A stretch of 64,000 bases of DNA. Origin: a virus. Positions 22,410 through 31,463 of the stretch are shown here, piece by piece; position 1 is the stretch's first letter; every line of letters begins with the position of its first letter. The stretch covers positions 1 through 64,000 of the IMG/VR virus record IMGVR_UViG_3300022752_004829, one strand, 5' to 3'. A program made the translations under genes and the position numbers. Under the pieces are notes generated by a model. It was not told where the DNA came from and did no database searches. It saw only the letters and a list, made by a program, of their open reading frames with translations.

Positions 22410-24671
22410 TTATAATTTACACGCTCCAGAAGAGCAATCTCGATCTTCTTTTTGATTCATTAGTTGTTCTTTATCTCCATCGTCTGTATTATTATAATAA
22501 AGACTAATTAACCCTAAAGAATAAGCATACATAATTTCCTTCATTACTTTTGCATCTGGAAGAACATTATTTTCATAATGAGAATAGTTATAGTATACAT
22601 TAGTTGATATTGCCATGTCAATATATTTTTGAATAACTGCATTTACTTTTAATAAGCCAGAGTTATCTTTGAAATTATAAGCTAATTCGTAATTATCATC
22701 ATATTTTCCAACTCCAGGAACTAATACTGGTAACTTACCCATTTTACTCATTTTATAAGTAATTAAACTACGAATTGGCTCTACTCCATTGGTTGAAGAT
22801 TGAATTACTGAACTACTTTCGCATGGCATACAAGATGATAAAGTTGAATGCCTTAAACCAAATTCCTTAATATCTTTCCTTAGCTTCTCCCAGTCAAGAG
22901 ATAGTTTCCTTTTACAAAATTCATCTACTTTATCTTTATAAGTATCAATAGGAAGAATTCCTTTAGAGTATTTTGTTCTATCAAATTTTTCACACTTGCC
23001 TTTTTCTTTAGCAAGTTCTAAACTTGATTTTAAAAGATAGTATTGAAAATGTTCCATCCATTCATCAAGAACTGGAAGAGCCTTATCGGATGTATATTTT
23101 AATTCATTTTTAGCAAGATAGGCTGCTAAATTAGTTATACCTACCCCAAGACTACGACGTTTTTTTGCAAAATTTTCAGCAGCAGTATTAAAATAATCTT
23201 GAATCTCAATAATTTCATCAAGAAATCTTACAATAAGATCGCAAGTCTTTTCAAGATCCTGCCAGTTTTTAATTTCTAGCATATTTACTGCGGAAAGAAT
23301 ACACATACCAATTTCACCATTTTTATCATGATAATCATTTAATGGTATTGTGGGATGAATAACTTCTGTGCAAAGATTACTCATTGTAACTTTATCTAAC
23401 CAAGCTCCATGATTATTAGCGTGATCTACATTTAGAATATAAATTCTACCAGTTTCAACTCTTTCTTTTATAATTAAAGAAAATAGTTTACGAGCAGATA
23501 CTTTTTTCTTTATCTTTAGCTTCTTCGTTTCGCATTCTTTATAGACTTTATCGAAATCTTTTGTTCCCCAAGCTTCATATAATTCTGGAACTTCTGAAGT
23601 ATTGAATAGAGTAATCTCTTCATCTTTTAAAACTCTATCATAGAATAGTTTACTCATGCCAACAGTATAATCTAATTTACGGACACGATTATCATCTGTT
23701 CCTGCGTTATTTTTTAATACTACAATATCTTCAATTTCGTAGTGCCACCATTGAATATTGCAAGTAGCACTTCCGCCACGAAGACCATTTTGTTGCCATG
23801 CCTTTACGCTACTCTCATAAATTTTAAGAAATGGAATCAATCCAGTATGAACTACTTCTCCATTTTTTATAGGAGATCCAATAGCTCTTATCTTTGATAC
23901 GTCTATACCTATTCCGCACCTACTAGCTGTAGCCATACTTACGGCAGTTGCACTTGCAGTAATACTTTCTCTACTATCATCAACTCCAATCAAACAGCAA
24001 CTAGCATAATTTTTACTGGGGGTTCTTACTCCAGCCATTACTGGTGTTGGGAGATTGATTTTATGTTTGCTAATAGCATCATAAAATTTACGAACATAAT
24101 TTAATCTTGTCTCTTGTGGATAGTTTATGAAAGCATAAGCTGCAATTAAAACGTAAGCGAATTGAGGAGTTTCATAAATTTTTCCTGTTACGCGATCTTT
24201 AATAAGATACTTATCGCATAATTGTTTTATTCCAGCGTATGTAAAATTATAATCTCTTTCATGATCAATAAATTCACCCATCTTATTCATTTCGTCTTCA
24301 GAGTATTTTTCTAAAATTATAGAATCATAAATTTTATTTTTTAAACCTTGATTTATAAATTCTAATAAACGAGGAGCATGCTTACCTTTCCAAACATCTT
24401 TTCTTAGCTGATAATTCAGTAATCTTCCTGCGACATATTGATAATTTGGTTTTTCTACAGAAATTAAATTCGCTGAAGACTCAATTAATAATTTATGTAT
24501 TTCTTTTGTACTAACACCATCTGTCATATTTATCTTCGCATTGATTTCAATATCAGTCAAACTTACGTTACTCAAATCTTTCGTTGCCCAACTAATAACT
24601 CTATGAATTTTTTCTATATTAAATTTTTCAGTTGATCCATTTCTTTTTCTTACGTTTATATTCTTACTCAT
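22410..24671 (-). CDS. nrdA: Ribonucleotide reductase class Ia, large subunit
   Basis: A 753-aa catalytic subunit reducing NDPs to dNDPs. An N-terminal ATP-cone (residues ~1-95, begins INVRKRNGSTEKFNIEKIH) indicates dATP regulation. The ten-stranded barrel motifs follow (YASCCLIGVDDSRE, MSNLCTEV, RSLGVGITNLAAY, GLRHSTLSSCMPCESSSV), and the C-terminal CSSGACKL has the redox cysteine pair C-x4-C. No intein or intron is seen. No thioredoxin or glutaredoxin gene is in this window, so the host's is probably used. A long structured leader precedes it. Confidence 0.96.
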   Translation of the reverse strand: MSKNINVRKRNGSTEKFNIEKIHRVISWATKDLSNVSLTDIEINAKINMTDGVSTKEIHKLLIESSANLISVEKPNYQYVAGRLLNYQLRKDVWKGKHAPRLLEFINQGLKNKIYDSIILEKYSEDEMNKMGEFIDHERDYNFTYAGIKQLCDKYLIKDRVTGKIYETPQFAYVLIAAYAFINYPQETRLNYVRKFYDAISKHKINLPTPVMAGVRTPSKNYASCCLIGVDDSRESITASATAVSMATASRCGIGIDVSKIRAIGSPIKNGEVVHTGLIPFLKIYESSVKAWQQNGLRGGSATCNIQWWHYEIEDIVVLKNNAGTDDNRVRKLDYTVGMSKLFYDRVLKDEEITLFNTSEVPELYEAWGTKDFDKVYKECETKKLKIKKKVSARKLFSLIIKERVETGRIYILNVDHANNHGAWLDKVTMSNLCTEVIHPTIPLNDYHDKNGEIGMCILSAVNMLEIKNWQDLEKTCDLIVRFLDEIIEIQDYFNTAAENFAKKRRSLGVGITNLAAYLAKNELKYTSDKALPVLDEWMEHFQYYLLKSSLELAKEKGKCEKFDRTKYSKGILPIDTYKDKVDEFCKRKLSLDWEKLRKDIKEFGLRHSTLSSCMPCESSSVIQSSTNGVEPIRSLITYKMSKMGKLPVLVPGVGKYDDNYELAYNFKDNSGLLKVNAVIQKYIDMAISTNVYYNYSHYENNVLPDAKVMKEIMYAYSLGLISLYYNNTDDGDKEQLMNQKEDRDCSSGACKL

Positions 24672-24784
24672 ATCTTTAGTGTGAATATAAGTTTACAGTA
24701 TTTTTTTAAAATATAAAAGAAAAAATATTGTGTTATTAACAAATAAATAAATCTTAATACATATAGGTGTACGTAATATTTATT

Positions 24785-25067
24785 ATTATCTTCCCAATGA
24801 GCTCCTGCAAAGCGAAGCTTTCCCTGTAATCAGGGTATTTAGAGCTGATTAATTCTTCTTCCCAATTGAGTCCATAAGCCTTTCGGCTTGCCTAGCACTT
24901 ATCGGATGTCGGTAGGATCATCCATCGCGCGCTAGCCCTTCCACCTACACTCCCTTAATTTCTTAAGGTTCCTCGGGTCGCAAGCTTCGTTAGCGTTGCC
25001 CGACGTTTGAATTAATCTAACTCGCTATTTATGTAAATAGCAAAACTTGTGCTTATTTGGCACTATG
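24785..25067 (-). ncRNA. Structured RNA: candidate ncRNA or nrdAB 5' leader
   Basis: About 280 nt without a gene and clearly richer in G+C than its surroundings, transcribed leftward from a strong promoter at 25074-25102. Possible helices (plus coordinates): 8-bp hairpin 25024-25041, CCTTAA/TTAAGG 24953-24968, AAGCC/GGCTT tetraloop 24876-24889, GGATG/CATCC 24904-24923, and a three-way junction closed by AGCTC/GAGCT (24800-24804 with 24842-24846) containing hairpins 24809-24821 and 24822-24835. CTTCCCAAT occurs twice (24790, 24859). The remaining 110 nt to nrdA are AT-rich. No known riboswitch, RNase P or 6S motif is recognised. Confidence 0.65.
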
Positions 25068-25073
25068 TATAGT

Positions 25074-25102
25074 ATCATACTAACTTATTTTTTATTTGTC
25101 AA
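25074..25102 (-). promoter_or_regulatory. Promoter of the structured RNA/nrdAB
   Basis: Minus strand: -35 TTGACA (25102-25097), 17-nt spacer, -10 TATGAT (25079-25074). Predicted start near 25067, 396 nt before the nrdA ATG. Confidence 0.75.
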
Positions 25103-25123
25103 TTTTATTTTTTGTGGTATAAT
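25096..25123 (+). promoter_or_regulatory. Promoter of the glycan operon (shares -35 with the divergent promoter)
   Basis: TTGTCA (25096-25101), 16-nt spacer, extended -10 TGGTATAAT (TATAAT 25118-25123), exactly 6 nt to the ATG at 25130. The -35 is nearly the same 7 bp as the -35 of the leftward promoter. Confidence 0.7.
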
Positions 25124-25129
25124 ATTTAA

Positions 25130-25891
25130 ATGTTTAGTATCTATAGTTCGGCCTTTAATCTCATTAATAATAATTTTGATTATACTGAATCTATTAATAA
25201 TTTTTGTAGTTTTGCTGATGAAGTAGTAATAGCAGTAAATAAATCAGAGGATAATACATTTGAATCGTTAAAATCATTAAATTTTCATAATTTAAAATTA
25301 ATTAAAACAAACTTCTCTTATCAAGATCCGTTATTAGATGGTAAAATTAAAAATGAAGCATTACAGAATACGAAAGAAGAATTTAAGATTGGTCTTGATA
25401 TGGATGAATATATTCCATTATGGCAAAAAGATATCTGGACAAATTTAGCCTATCAGTTAAGATTTGATATCTATGATTGCTATATGATACCTTCATTGAA
25501 TCTCTATAAAGATAGAGACAATTATTTTTCAATAGGACATAAATGGTATTTGCACAAAGGTAATCTTTTTAGAGGAGCAGTTAATTTTGCCAAAAATAAA
25601 GACGGAACAGTTGATACCTCAAGGAGTGATACCTGTGAATTGATAGATCTAAATGGAAATTTAGTACAATCTAAAATATTTGACAAAGATATTAATACGC
25701 TAAGATCTAAAATAGCTCCATTCGTAGTTCATAAAGGATATTTAGATTTACAGAATAGAATATTAAGAAACAAAAATTTTTGGAAACAACATTGGAAAAT
25801 TGAGTCTGGAGGTTTTGAGCCAAAGCATAAAGTCCATGAATCACTGGAAGATTTTAATGAGAACTATTATAATCATTTACTAGATATATGA
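25130..25891 (+). CDS. Glycosyltransferase, GT2-like
   Basis: A 253-aa protein in the GT-A fold class: an N-terminal strand (FSIYSSAFNLINNNFDYTES), EVVIAVNKSEDNTFESL, and the DxD-like metal site in FKIGLDMDEYIPLW. It resembles 'glycosyltransferase family 2' proteins of phage and capsule loci. First gene of the glycan operon, leaderless-type start, and a 4-nt overlap with the FkbM methyltransferase gene. Donor and acceptor unknown. Confidence 0.72.
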   Translation: MFSIYSSAFNLINNNFDYTESINNFCSFADEVVIAVNKSEDNTFESLKSLNFHNLKLIKTNFSYQDPLLDGKIKNEALQNTKEEFKIGLDMDEYIPLWQKDIWTNLAYQLRFDIYDCYMIPSLNLYKDRDNYFSIGHKWYLHKGNLFRGAVNFAKNKDGTVDTSRSDTCELIDLNGNLVQSKIFDKDINTLRSKIAPFVVHKGYLDLQNRILRNKNFWKQHWKIESGGFEPKHKVHESLEDFNENYYNHLLDI

Positions 25892-26589
25892 AGAAGTTGC
25901 CTTTATTTAACGACTCAGAAATAGAAGTAGATGATATAATTTACGATCAGATGATCGATCAATGGTATAAGATGGAAGAGTGTATCGAAGAAGCAAAATC
26001 ATCTTATAATTTTTATGATGGCGGTAACTTTTTTGATATAGGTGCTTTTAATGGCATATATAGCTATATATTAGCCCCAAAAGCTAAAAATGATTTCTTT
26101 ATCTCCTTTGAGCCAGATACAAGATTTCTGGATTTAATTAAATATGCTCTAGAAAATCTATCTAGGAAATATAGTAATATTTATCATCAACTTATTGCTA
26201 CCCCAGTTGGAAACGGAGAGAATATAAGTTATAATCTACCTAATCTTGGACCAAATGGTGAAGTTGGTAATCCGTGTTTTTTTGGAGATTCAAATTCAAA
26301 AAATGGCATAAAAACCATAACAATTGATCAATACGTTAATGATACGAATATTATACCTAATATTATTAAAATTGATGTAGAGGGTGCAGAGCTTAATGTT
26401 CTTAATGGCTGTAAAGAGGTACTAACAAAATATAAACCTAAGATAATCCTTGAAATTCATAACGATTATTTAAGAAAAAATTTTAATACCGAGCCAGTAG
26501 AAGTAATAAATTTCATAGAAAAATTTAATTATAAAGAGAATTTAAATGCAAAAAATCAAAAAGTACAAAAAATATTATATTTTGAATAA
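25888..26589 (+). CDS. FkbM-family SAM methyltransferase
   Basis: A 233-aa class I methyltransferase. The SAM site reads FFDIGAFNGIYSYILA, then SFEPDTRFLDLIKYAL; IIKIDVEGAELNVLNGC is the FkbM hallmark. FkbM enzymes O-methylate sugars and polyketides; here a sugar hydroxyl of the phage-directed glycan is likely. Coupled by 4-nt and 1-nt overlaps to flanking glycosyltransferase genes. Confidence 0.85.
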   Translation: MKKLPLFNDSEIEVDDIIYDQMIDQWYKMEECIEEAKSSYNFYDGGNFFDIGAFNGIYSYILAPKAKNDFFISFEPDTRFLDLIKYALENLSRKYSNIYHQLIATPVGNGENISYNLPNLGPNGEVGNPCFFGDSNSKNGIKTITIDQYVNDTNIIPNIIKIDVEGAELNVLNGCKEVLTKYKPKIILEIHNDYLRKNFNTEPVEVINFIEKFNYKENLNAKNQKVQKILYFE

Positions 26590-27602
26590 TGAAAATAGCT
26601 TTAATAGGTAATGATTATGTTCAGCAATTTCCATTAGAAAATTATGGTGGAATTGAGACTTGTGTTGAAAATTTAGCGCAAGGTTTATACGATAATAAAA
26701 ATGATTTTTTTGTTGTTTGTCCTAAAAGAAAAAATAAGAAAGAATATCCTTTTGATATCTATGAGACAGAAGAACAGCCTACATCAATAACGAATAAGAA
26801 TAGTTCTTATTACGCCTATTCTGTAGCTAAGATTTTAAAAAACTTAGAATTTGATATAATTTGGAGTCAAAGTAATTGGAGTATAGATCCATTATTATCA
26901 TTAAAAAAACCAATTATATGTACGTTTCATGATAGTTGTGAAAAACAATATGGGTGGATGAAAGATTTAGATAGAGTAAAATATAGATTTATTTCTAATT
27001 TTCAATACAATAACTGGGTCAAAGAAGGATGGGAAAAGCAAAAAAGTTTTATGTGTTACACTGGTCTTTCTAATTCAGAATTTAAATTAAATAAATCTAA
27101 GAAAGATTATTTCTTATGGTGTGCTGGATTAAACTGGGGTCTAAACGCAAAAGGTTTAGATGTTTTTATAAAATTATCTGAAATTTTTAAGAATAAAAAT
27201 TTTATCGCATATGGGGCAGGAAATAAACAGCTGGAAGAATATCTTTTAAATAAAAATCAAACAAATTCTAATTTTTTATTTAAAGGTAAATTAAATAGAG
27301 GAGAAGAACATGAAATAGTTTTCTCGAATGCCAAAGCTTTCTTTTTCCCAACTAGACTACCAGAAGCATTCGGAAGAACAATTATCGAAAGCTTTTCTAA
27401 AGGAACACCTGTTTATGGATCAAGAAATGGCGCATCAGAAGAATTAATAGAAGATAATATAAATGGACTAAAATTTGATTTAGATAATATCAATATAAAT
27501 TTAGATATTAATTTCGATTATTCCAATATATTTAATATGTCAAAAAAATTTCATATAGGAAATGAGATAGAGAAACTTTTACAAGAATCTAGAGACTTAT
27601 GA
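26589..27602 (+). CDS. Glycosyltransferase, GT4 family
   Basis: A 337-aa GT-B enzyme. N-terminal PLENYGGIETCVENLAQGLY is the usual GT4 acceptor-domain glycine loop; the C-terminal nucleotide-sugar site is RLPEAFGRTIIESFSKGTPV with the E-x7-E pattern, followed by GSRNGASEELIEDNINGL. It transfers a sugar with retention from an NDP or GDP donor. Next gene overlaps by 4 nt. Confidence 0.85.
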   Translation: MKIALIGNDYVQQFPLENYGGIETCVENLAQGLYDNKNDFFVVCPKRKNKKEYPFDIYETEEQPTSITNKNSSYYAYSVAKILKNLEFDIIWSQSNWSIDPLLSLKKPIICTFHDSCEKQYGWMKDLDRVKYRFISNFQYNNWVKEGWEKQKSFMCYTGLSNSEFKLNKSKKDYFLWCAGLNWGLNAKGLDVFIKLSEIFKNKNFIAYGAGNKQLEEYLLNKNQTNSNFLFKGKLNRGEEHEIVFSNAKAFFFPTRLPEAFGRTIIESFSKGTPVYGSRNGASEELIEDNINGLKFDLDNININLDINFDYSNIFNMSKKFHIGNEIEKLLQESRDL

Positions 27603-28303
27603 AAATATTAGAAAATGTTACTCTTTTAACAATAATGGGCAATCCAAAGCCATCGTTCAAAGAAAACTATAATTTGATGGACAAAATAATAGATAGATCA
27701 TATAGCGAGCTAAGATTTAATAGTATAAAGATACTATCCGCGCAGGATGAAGATTTTGATTTTAAAAACAAGAATGTATCAATTATAAAAATTAATCCTA
27801 TGTCACAAGCAGGATATAATGCTTTTTGCATAAATCATTTATATAAATATGTAGACACAGACTTTGTTCTACTTTTTCAGAATGATGGGTTTATTTTAAA
27901 TCCAAAACATTGGTCAGATGACTTCTTAAATTATGATTATATCGGAGCCCCATGGCCAAGTTATGAGAATTCTAGAGTAGGAAATGGAGGATTTTCTTTG
28001 AGAAGCAAAAAGTTTCTAAATGCGGTTAAAAATTTAGTTTATATAGATGGTATAGGTTTGTCTGGAGGAGAGTTTACTCCAGAAGATCATCTGCTATGTA
28101 GACATTATTATGATTACCTAATTAAATTAGGTATAAAATTTGCACCAATTGATATAGCTATTAGATTCTCTTTTGAACAAGCAATACAAGAATATCCATT
28201 TTGGAATAATGATATGTCTTTAGGATTTCATGGTTTATTTCAAAGTGGATGGGATAATGATGAATTTAGAATTAATTTAAAAAAAGAATATAATCTATTA
28301 TGA
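27599..28303 (+). CDS. DUF5672 family protein (putative glycosyltransferase)
   Basis: A 234-aa protein with the DUF5672 signature: FVLLFQNDGFILNPKHWSDD, YDYIGAPWP, VGNGGFSLRSKKFL and LSGGEFTPEDHLLC. DUF5672 occurs in bacterial and phage polysaccharide loci and looks like a GT-A-like transferase with an ND/DxD-type metal site. Function not proven biochemically to my knowledge. Confidence 0.75.
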   Translation: MKILENVTLLTIMGNPKPSFKENYNLMDKIIDRSYSELRFNSIKILSAQDEDFDFKNKNVSIIKINPMSQAGYNAFCINHLYKYVDTDFVLLFQNDGFILNPKHWSDDFLNYDYIGAPWPSYENSRVGNGGFSLRSKKFLNAVKNLVYIDGIGLSGGEFTPEDHLLCRHYYDYLIKLGIKFAPIDIAIRFSFEQAIQEYPFWNNDMSLGFHGLFQSGWDNDEFRINLKKEYNLL

Positions 28304-29268
28304 AAGTAGCGTTTTTTAATCATCAATTATGTATAAGAGGATCTACTGTGTCTTTATATAATTATGCGTTAGCTAATCAAACACTATTAGGCAATGAATC
28401 AATTATTGTATATATGACTGATCCAGATAATCTTCCTCACACAGATTCTACAGTATTAGAAAAGTTTAATAAAACATTTAAAACTAGGGGGTTTGATAAT
28501 TGGGAAACATTAGATCAATACCTAAAAGAAGAAAAAGTTGATGTACTCTTTAAGAGTTGCGGTGGGTGGAACGATGGTAAAGTAAGTAAACATGCAAAAA
28601 CGTGCGTTCAAGCAATTTTTGATATATATCAACCACACGGAGACGTTTACTCATATCTTCATGAATATATGTCAAATAAGATGACTAGCGGAAAGGCCCC
28701 ATATGTTTATGGTATATGCGACTATCTGCCAGAGTCTAATTTAAATTTAAGAAAGATTTATAATATTCCATCTAGCGCAAAAGTCTTTGGTAGAATTGGA
28801 GCGAAAGATTCATTTAATGTAGATTGTGCAAAACATGCAATTATAGATTTAGTCAATAATACAGAAGATGTTTATTTTATGTTTTTTGGTACAGATTCTT
28901 TTTATGAACATCCTAGAATTATATACTTACCAAAGTCTCATGAATATCAAGATAAATCAAATTTTGTAAATGCTTGTGATGCAATGCTTCATGCAAGAAT
29001 AGATGGAGAAATTTTTAGTTTATCTATATCAGAATTTTTATGGTTTGATAAACCAATTATTACATATCATATAGGACATCAAACTGGACATTTTGAAATT
29101 CTAAAAGATAAAGCTATAATTTATAAAGATAAAGAATCTTTATGCTCTATTATTAAAAATTTTAATAAAAATAATTATCCTAAAAATTACTATAAATCAA
29201 TTATAATAGATAATGGATTTACGACAGAAAAAGTAATGCAAAAATTTAAAGAAGTTTATTTAAGTTAA
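28300..29268 (+). CDS. Glycosyltransferase, GT4-like
   Basis: A 322-aa GT-B-like protein. N-terminal FFNHQLCIRGSTVSLYNYAL resembles the acceptor domain of GT4 enzymes; the C-terminal half contains VFGRIGAKDSF, CDAMLHARIDGEIFSLSISE and KPIITYHIGHQTGHFEIL, equivalent to the donor-binding loop. The E-x7-E is modified. Overlaps neighbours by 1-4 nt. Confidence 0.68.
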   Translation: MKVAFFNHQLCIRGSTVSLYNYALANQTLLGNESIIVYMTDPDNLPHTDSTVLEKFNKTFKTRGFDNWETLDQYLKEEKVDVLFKSCGGWNDGKVSKHAKTCVQAIFDIYQPHGDVYSYLHEYMSNKMTSGKAPYVYGICDYLPESNLNLRKIYNIPSSAKVFGRIGAKDSFNVDCAKHAIIDLVNNTEDVYFMFFGTDSFYEHPRIIYLPKSHEYQDKSNFVNACDAMLHARIDGEIFSLSISEFLWFDKPIITYHIGHQTGHFEILKDKAIIYKDKESLCSIIKNFNKNNYPKNYYKSIIIDNGFTTEKVMQKFKEVYLS

Positions 29269-30068
29269 TGAATCTTATAATAGATAGATCAAATCGTTTA
29301 GCAAATGAATGGTGCTGGGAATGGCATTATATTATGAATATTTTTAGAGAATTAGAGAAAAATGAGTCAAATAATTATCAATATATATTTACAGATAATT
29401 TAGAAAAACTTCCAGTAGAACCAACTAAAAATACAGTAGTTTTTATTGTTTCCGATGAACATTATACTATTCCAAAATATACAGAAAAAGTTAAAGCTAT
29501 TTTTAAAAATTATGTTTTTCCAGAACAAGAGGGTTTAAGTATATACCCTATTCCCCAAGGTCATAATAAAGATTTAATTTTTTATCCTTACAAAAATATA
29601 GAAGAAAAAACCTATGATATAGGTTTTCAAGGTAATTTTCATACATCTAGACCAATAGTTATTAAAGGTATTCTTGAAGAAATAAATAAAAGAAATTTAA
29701 AATTAAATATTTTATTAAATCAAAGCTCAAATGCATTTGATTATTCTAATAATCTGTGGAATACAAAAATATCATTATCATTAGATGGCCAAGTAACACC
29801 AGAAAATTTTAGATTTTTTGAATCAAGTATCTTAGGATGCGCAATTATTGCTTCAAATAATTTACCTAAGAATTGGATATATGATCAGAATCATTATATC
29901 AAAGTAGATTGGATGAATCCCAAACAGGTTGTAGATAATATAGAAAATTTATTAAAAAACATAGATTTATTAAAAAAATTTTCTAAAGAATCTTATAATG
30001 CATGGAATAATATCTATAATCCTAAAAACGTATCGGACTATATAAAGAATAAATTAAATCAATTATGA
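29268..30068 (+). CDS. Putative glycosyltransferase (exostosin-like), paralog 1
   Basis: A 266-aa protein. KISLSLDGQVTPENFRFFES followed by GCAIIASNNLPKNW matches the donor-binding end of exostosin-like/GT-B transferases. It shares order and motifs (DEHY-x-IP near the N terminus; (C)LDG-x-TPE-x-(Y/F)RF-x-ES) with the protein at 30636-31463, so the two are paralogs, separated by a methyltransferase gene. Confidence 0.6.
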   Translation: MNLIIDRSNRLANEWCWEWHYIMNIFRELEKNESNNYQYIFTDNLEKLPVEPTKNTVVFIVSDEHYTIPKYTEKVKAIFKNYVFPEQEGLSIYPIPQGHNKDLIFYPYKNIEEKTYDIGFQGNFHTSRPIVIKGILEEINKRNLKLNILLNQSSNAFDYSNNLWNTKISLSLDGQVTPENFRFFESSILGCAIIASNNLPKNWIYDQNHYIKVDWMNPKQVVDNIENLLKNIDLLKKFSKESYNAWNNIYNPKNVSDYIKNKLNQL

Positions 30069-30664
30069 AAAATAAAATAAAAGATATATTATTAGAATAT
30101 GGACATAAAGGTATTTTTACACACGATGGACATTTTCAATGTTTAACAGATAAAGCAGCAAGATCATCTCAAGTTGGGCATTCATATGATCATGTATACC
30201 CAGATTTGTTAAATAAATTTCTTGGATTAGAAAAATTTACTATGTTTGAAATCGGTATTCATAAAGGATATAGCTTAGAAATGTGGACAAAAATATTTCC
30301 TCAAGCAGATATTTATGGATTGGATATTGATCATTCTTTAATCGATCCTTATGCTAACCTAAATCAAAAGAATATTACTATCCTCCCTCAAGCAAGTCAA
30401 ATAGACACAAATATTTTAAACTTAATACCCAATATGGATCTAATAATAGATGATGCATCTCATAGACCCGATCTAACTATGCGCTCATGGGAAATTTTTA
30501 AACATAAATTAAATAAAAATGGACTATATATTATTGAAGATGTACCAGATACAATTTTCAATGAACAAGTTTTCCCGAAATCTTTTAAAGATAATTTTAA
30601 ATTAATAGATTTAAGATCTGTAAAAAACAGAAGCGATGACATTATTTTATATTATGAGAATTAA
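30065..30664 (+). CDS. Class I SAM methyltransferase (sugar O-methyltransferase-like)
   Basis: A 199-aa methyltransferase: MFEIGIHKGYSLEMWTKIFP is the SAM loop, IYGLDIDHSLIDP the acidic loop, and MDLIIDDASHRPDLTMRSWE the catalytic/metal DD-x-SH region of the Methyltransf_24/macrolide sugar O-methyltransferase group. Probably methylates a sugar in the glycan. It overlaps the next gene by 29 nt. Confidence 0.72.
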   Translation: MKNKIKDILLEYGHKGIFTHDGHFQCLTDKAARSSQVGHSYDHVYPDLLNKFLGLEKFTMFEIGIHKGYSLEMWTKIFPQADIYGLDIDHSLIDPYANLNQKNITILPQASQIDTNILNLIPNMDLIIDDASHRPDLTMRSWEIFKHKLNKNGLYIIEDVPDTIFNEQVFPKSFKDNFKLIDLRSVKNRSDDIILYYEN

Positions 30665-31463
30665 ATACTCAATCCAAGAAAACCCAAAAATTACAAGCCA
30701 ATTTAATAATTTTCCATTTGGATGTGGAGAAATAAAATACTTCATAGATATATGTAGAGAAATTCAATCTATAAAAAATATAGATAATACAGTTTGGTAT
30801 GTTGACCCAGATTATAACTATCAAAATCCACCAGATGGTTTATGTAAAGAAGATATAGTCTTTTATAAAGGAGACGAACATTATAGAATTCCTTCTTGGT
30901 ATAAAGACTGCAAATTAATTTTAAAACATACAGTTAGAAATAATTTTCCAGAAAATATTATACATATACCATTTTTATATACCTCAGATTTTATAGAATT
31001 CCCATATGTTCCATTTAATGATAGAAAAATAGATATATTTTTTACTGGAACTTGTTGGCCAGAAACAAACAGAAGATTTATTCTAGAATATCTAAAGTCA
31101 AAATTAAAAAAAGTAAATTTTATTCTTGGTGATTTTATTAATCCGAAAGAATATTATTATATTTTAGCTAATACTAAAATCTCTTTATGCTTAGATGGAA
31201 AATGGACTCCAGAGTGCTATAGATTTTCAGAATCCGTACAAGCAGGCTCATTAGCTTTCTCATCTAATTTATCCTATTCAAGACTATTTGATAATTGTCC
31301 ATATATAGAAACTAACTGGTCAAATCTTGATCAAGTCATAGATCAAATATATTTTTATTTAAATAATAAAAATTCTGAAGAAATTTCAATTCAGGCTCAT
31401 AACTTTTGGTTGAATAATTGGCATCCTAAAAAATGGGCAGAATTAATTCTAGCTAGGATTTAA
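30636..31463 (+). CDS. Putative glycosyltransferase (exostosin-like), paralog 2
   Basis: A 275-aa paralog of the protein at 29268-30068: GDEHYRIPSWY, ISLCLDGKWTPECYRFSESV and the ending WHPKKWAELILARI align with it. The N terminus as given overlaps the methyltransferase by 29 nt; an ATG at 30654 (MRIKYSIQEN) would shorten the overlap and is equally plausible. Confidence 0.6.
   Translation: MTLFYIMRIKYSIQENPKITSQFNNFPFGCGEIKYFIDICREIQSIKNIDNTVWYVDPDYNYQNPPDGLCKEDIVFYKGDEHYRIPSWYKDCKLILKHTVRNNFPENIIHIPFLYTSDFIEFPYVPFNDRKIDIFFTGTCWPETNRRFILEYLKSKLKKVNFILGDFINPKEYYYILANTKISLCLDGKWTPECYRFSESVQAGSLAFSSNLSYSRLFDNCPYIETNWSNLDQVIDQIYFYLNNKNSEEISIQAHNFWLNNWHPKKWAELILARI

Noticed and set aside
22410-24671. 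Intein or intron in nrdA
   Set aside because: The 753-aa product is continuous and of normal class Ia length with motifs in order.
24785-25067. Cobalamin riboswitch, RNase P RNA or self-splicing intron in the nrdA leader
   Set aside because: GGGAAG occurs but the B12 box is absent; RNase P conserved regions and group I/II core motifs were not found.
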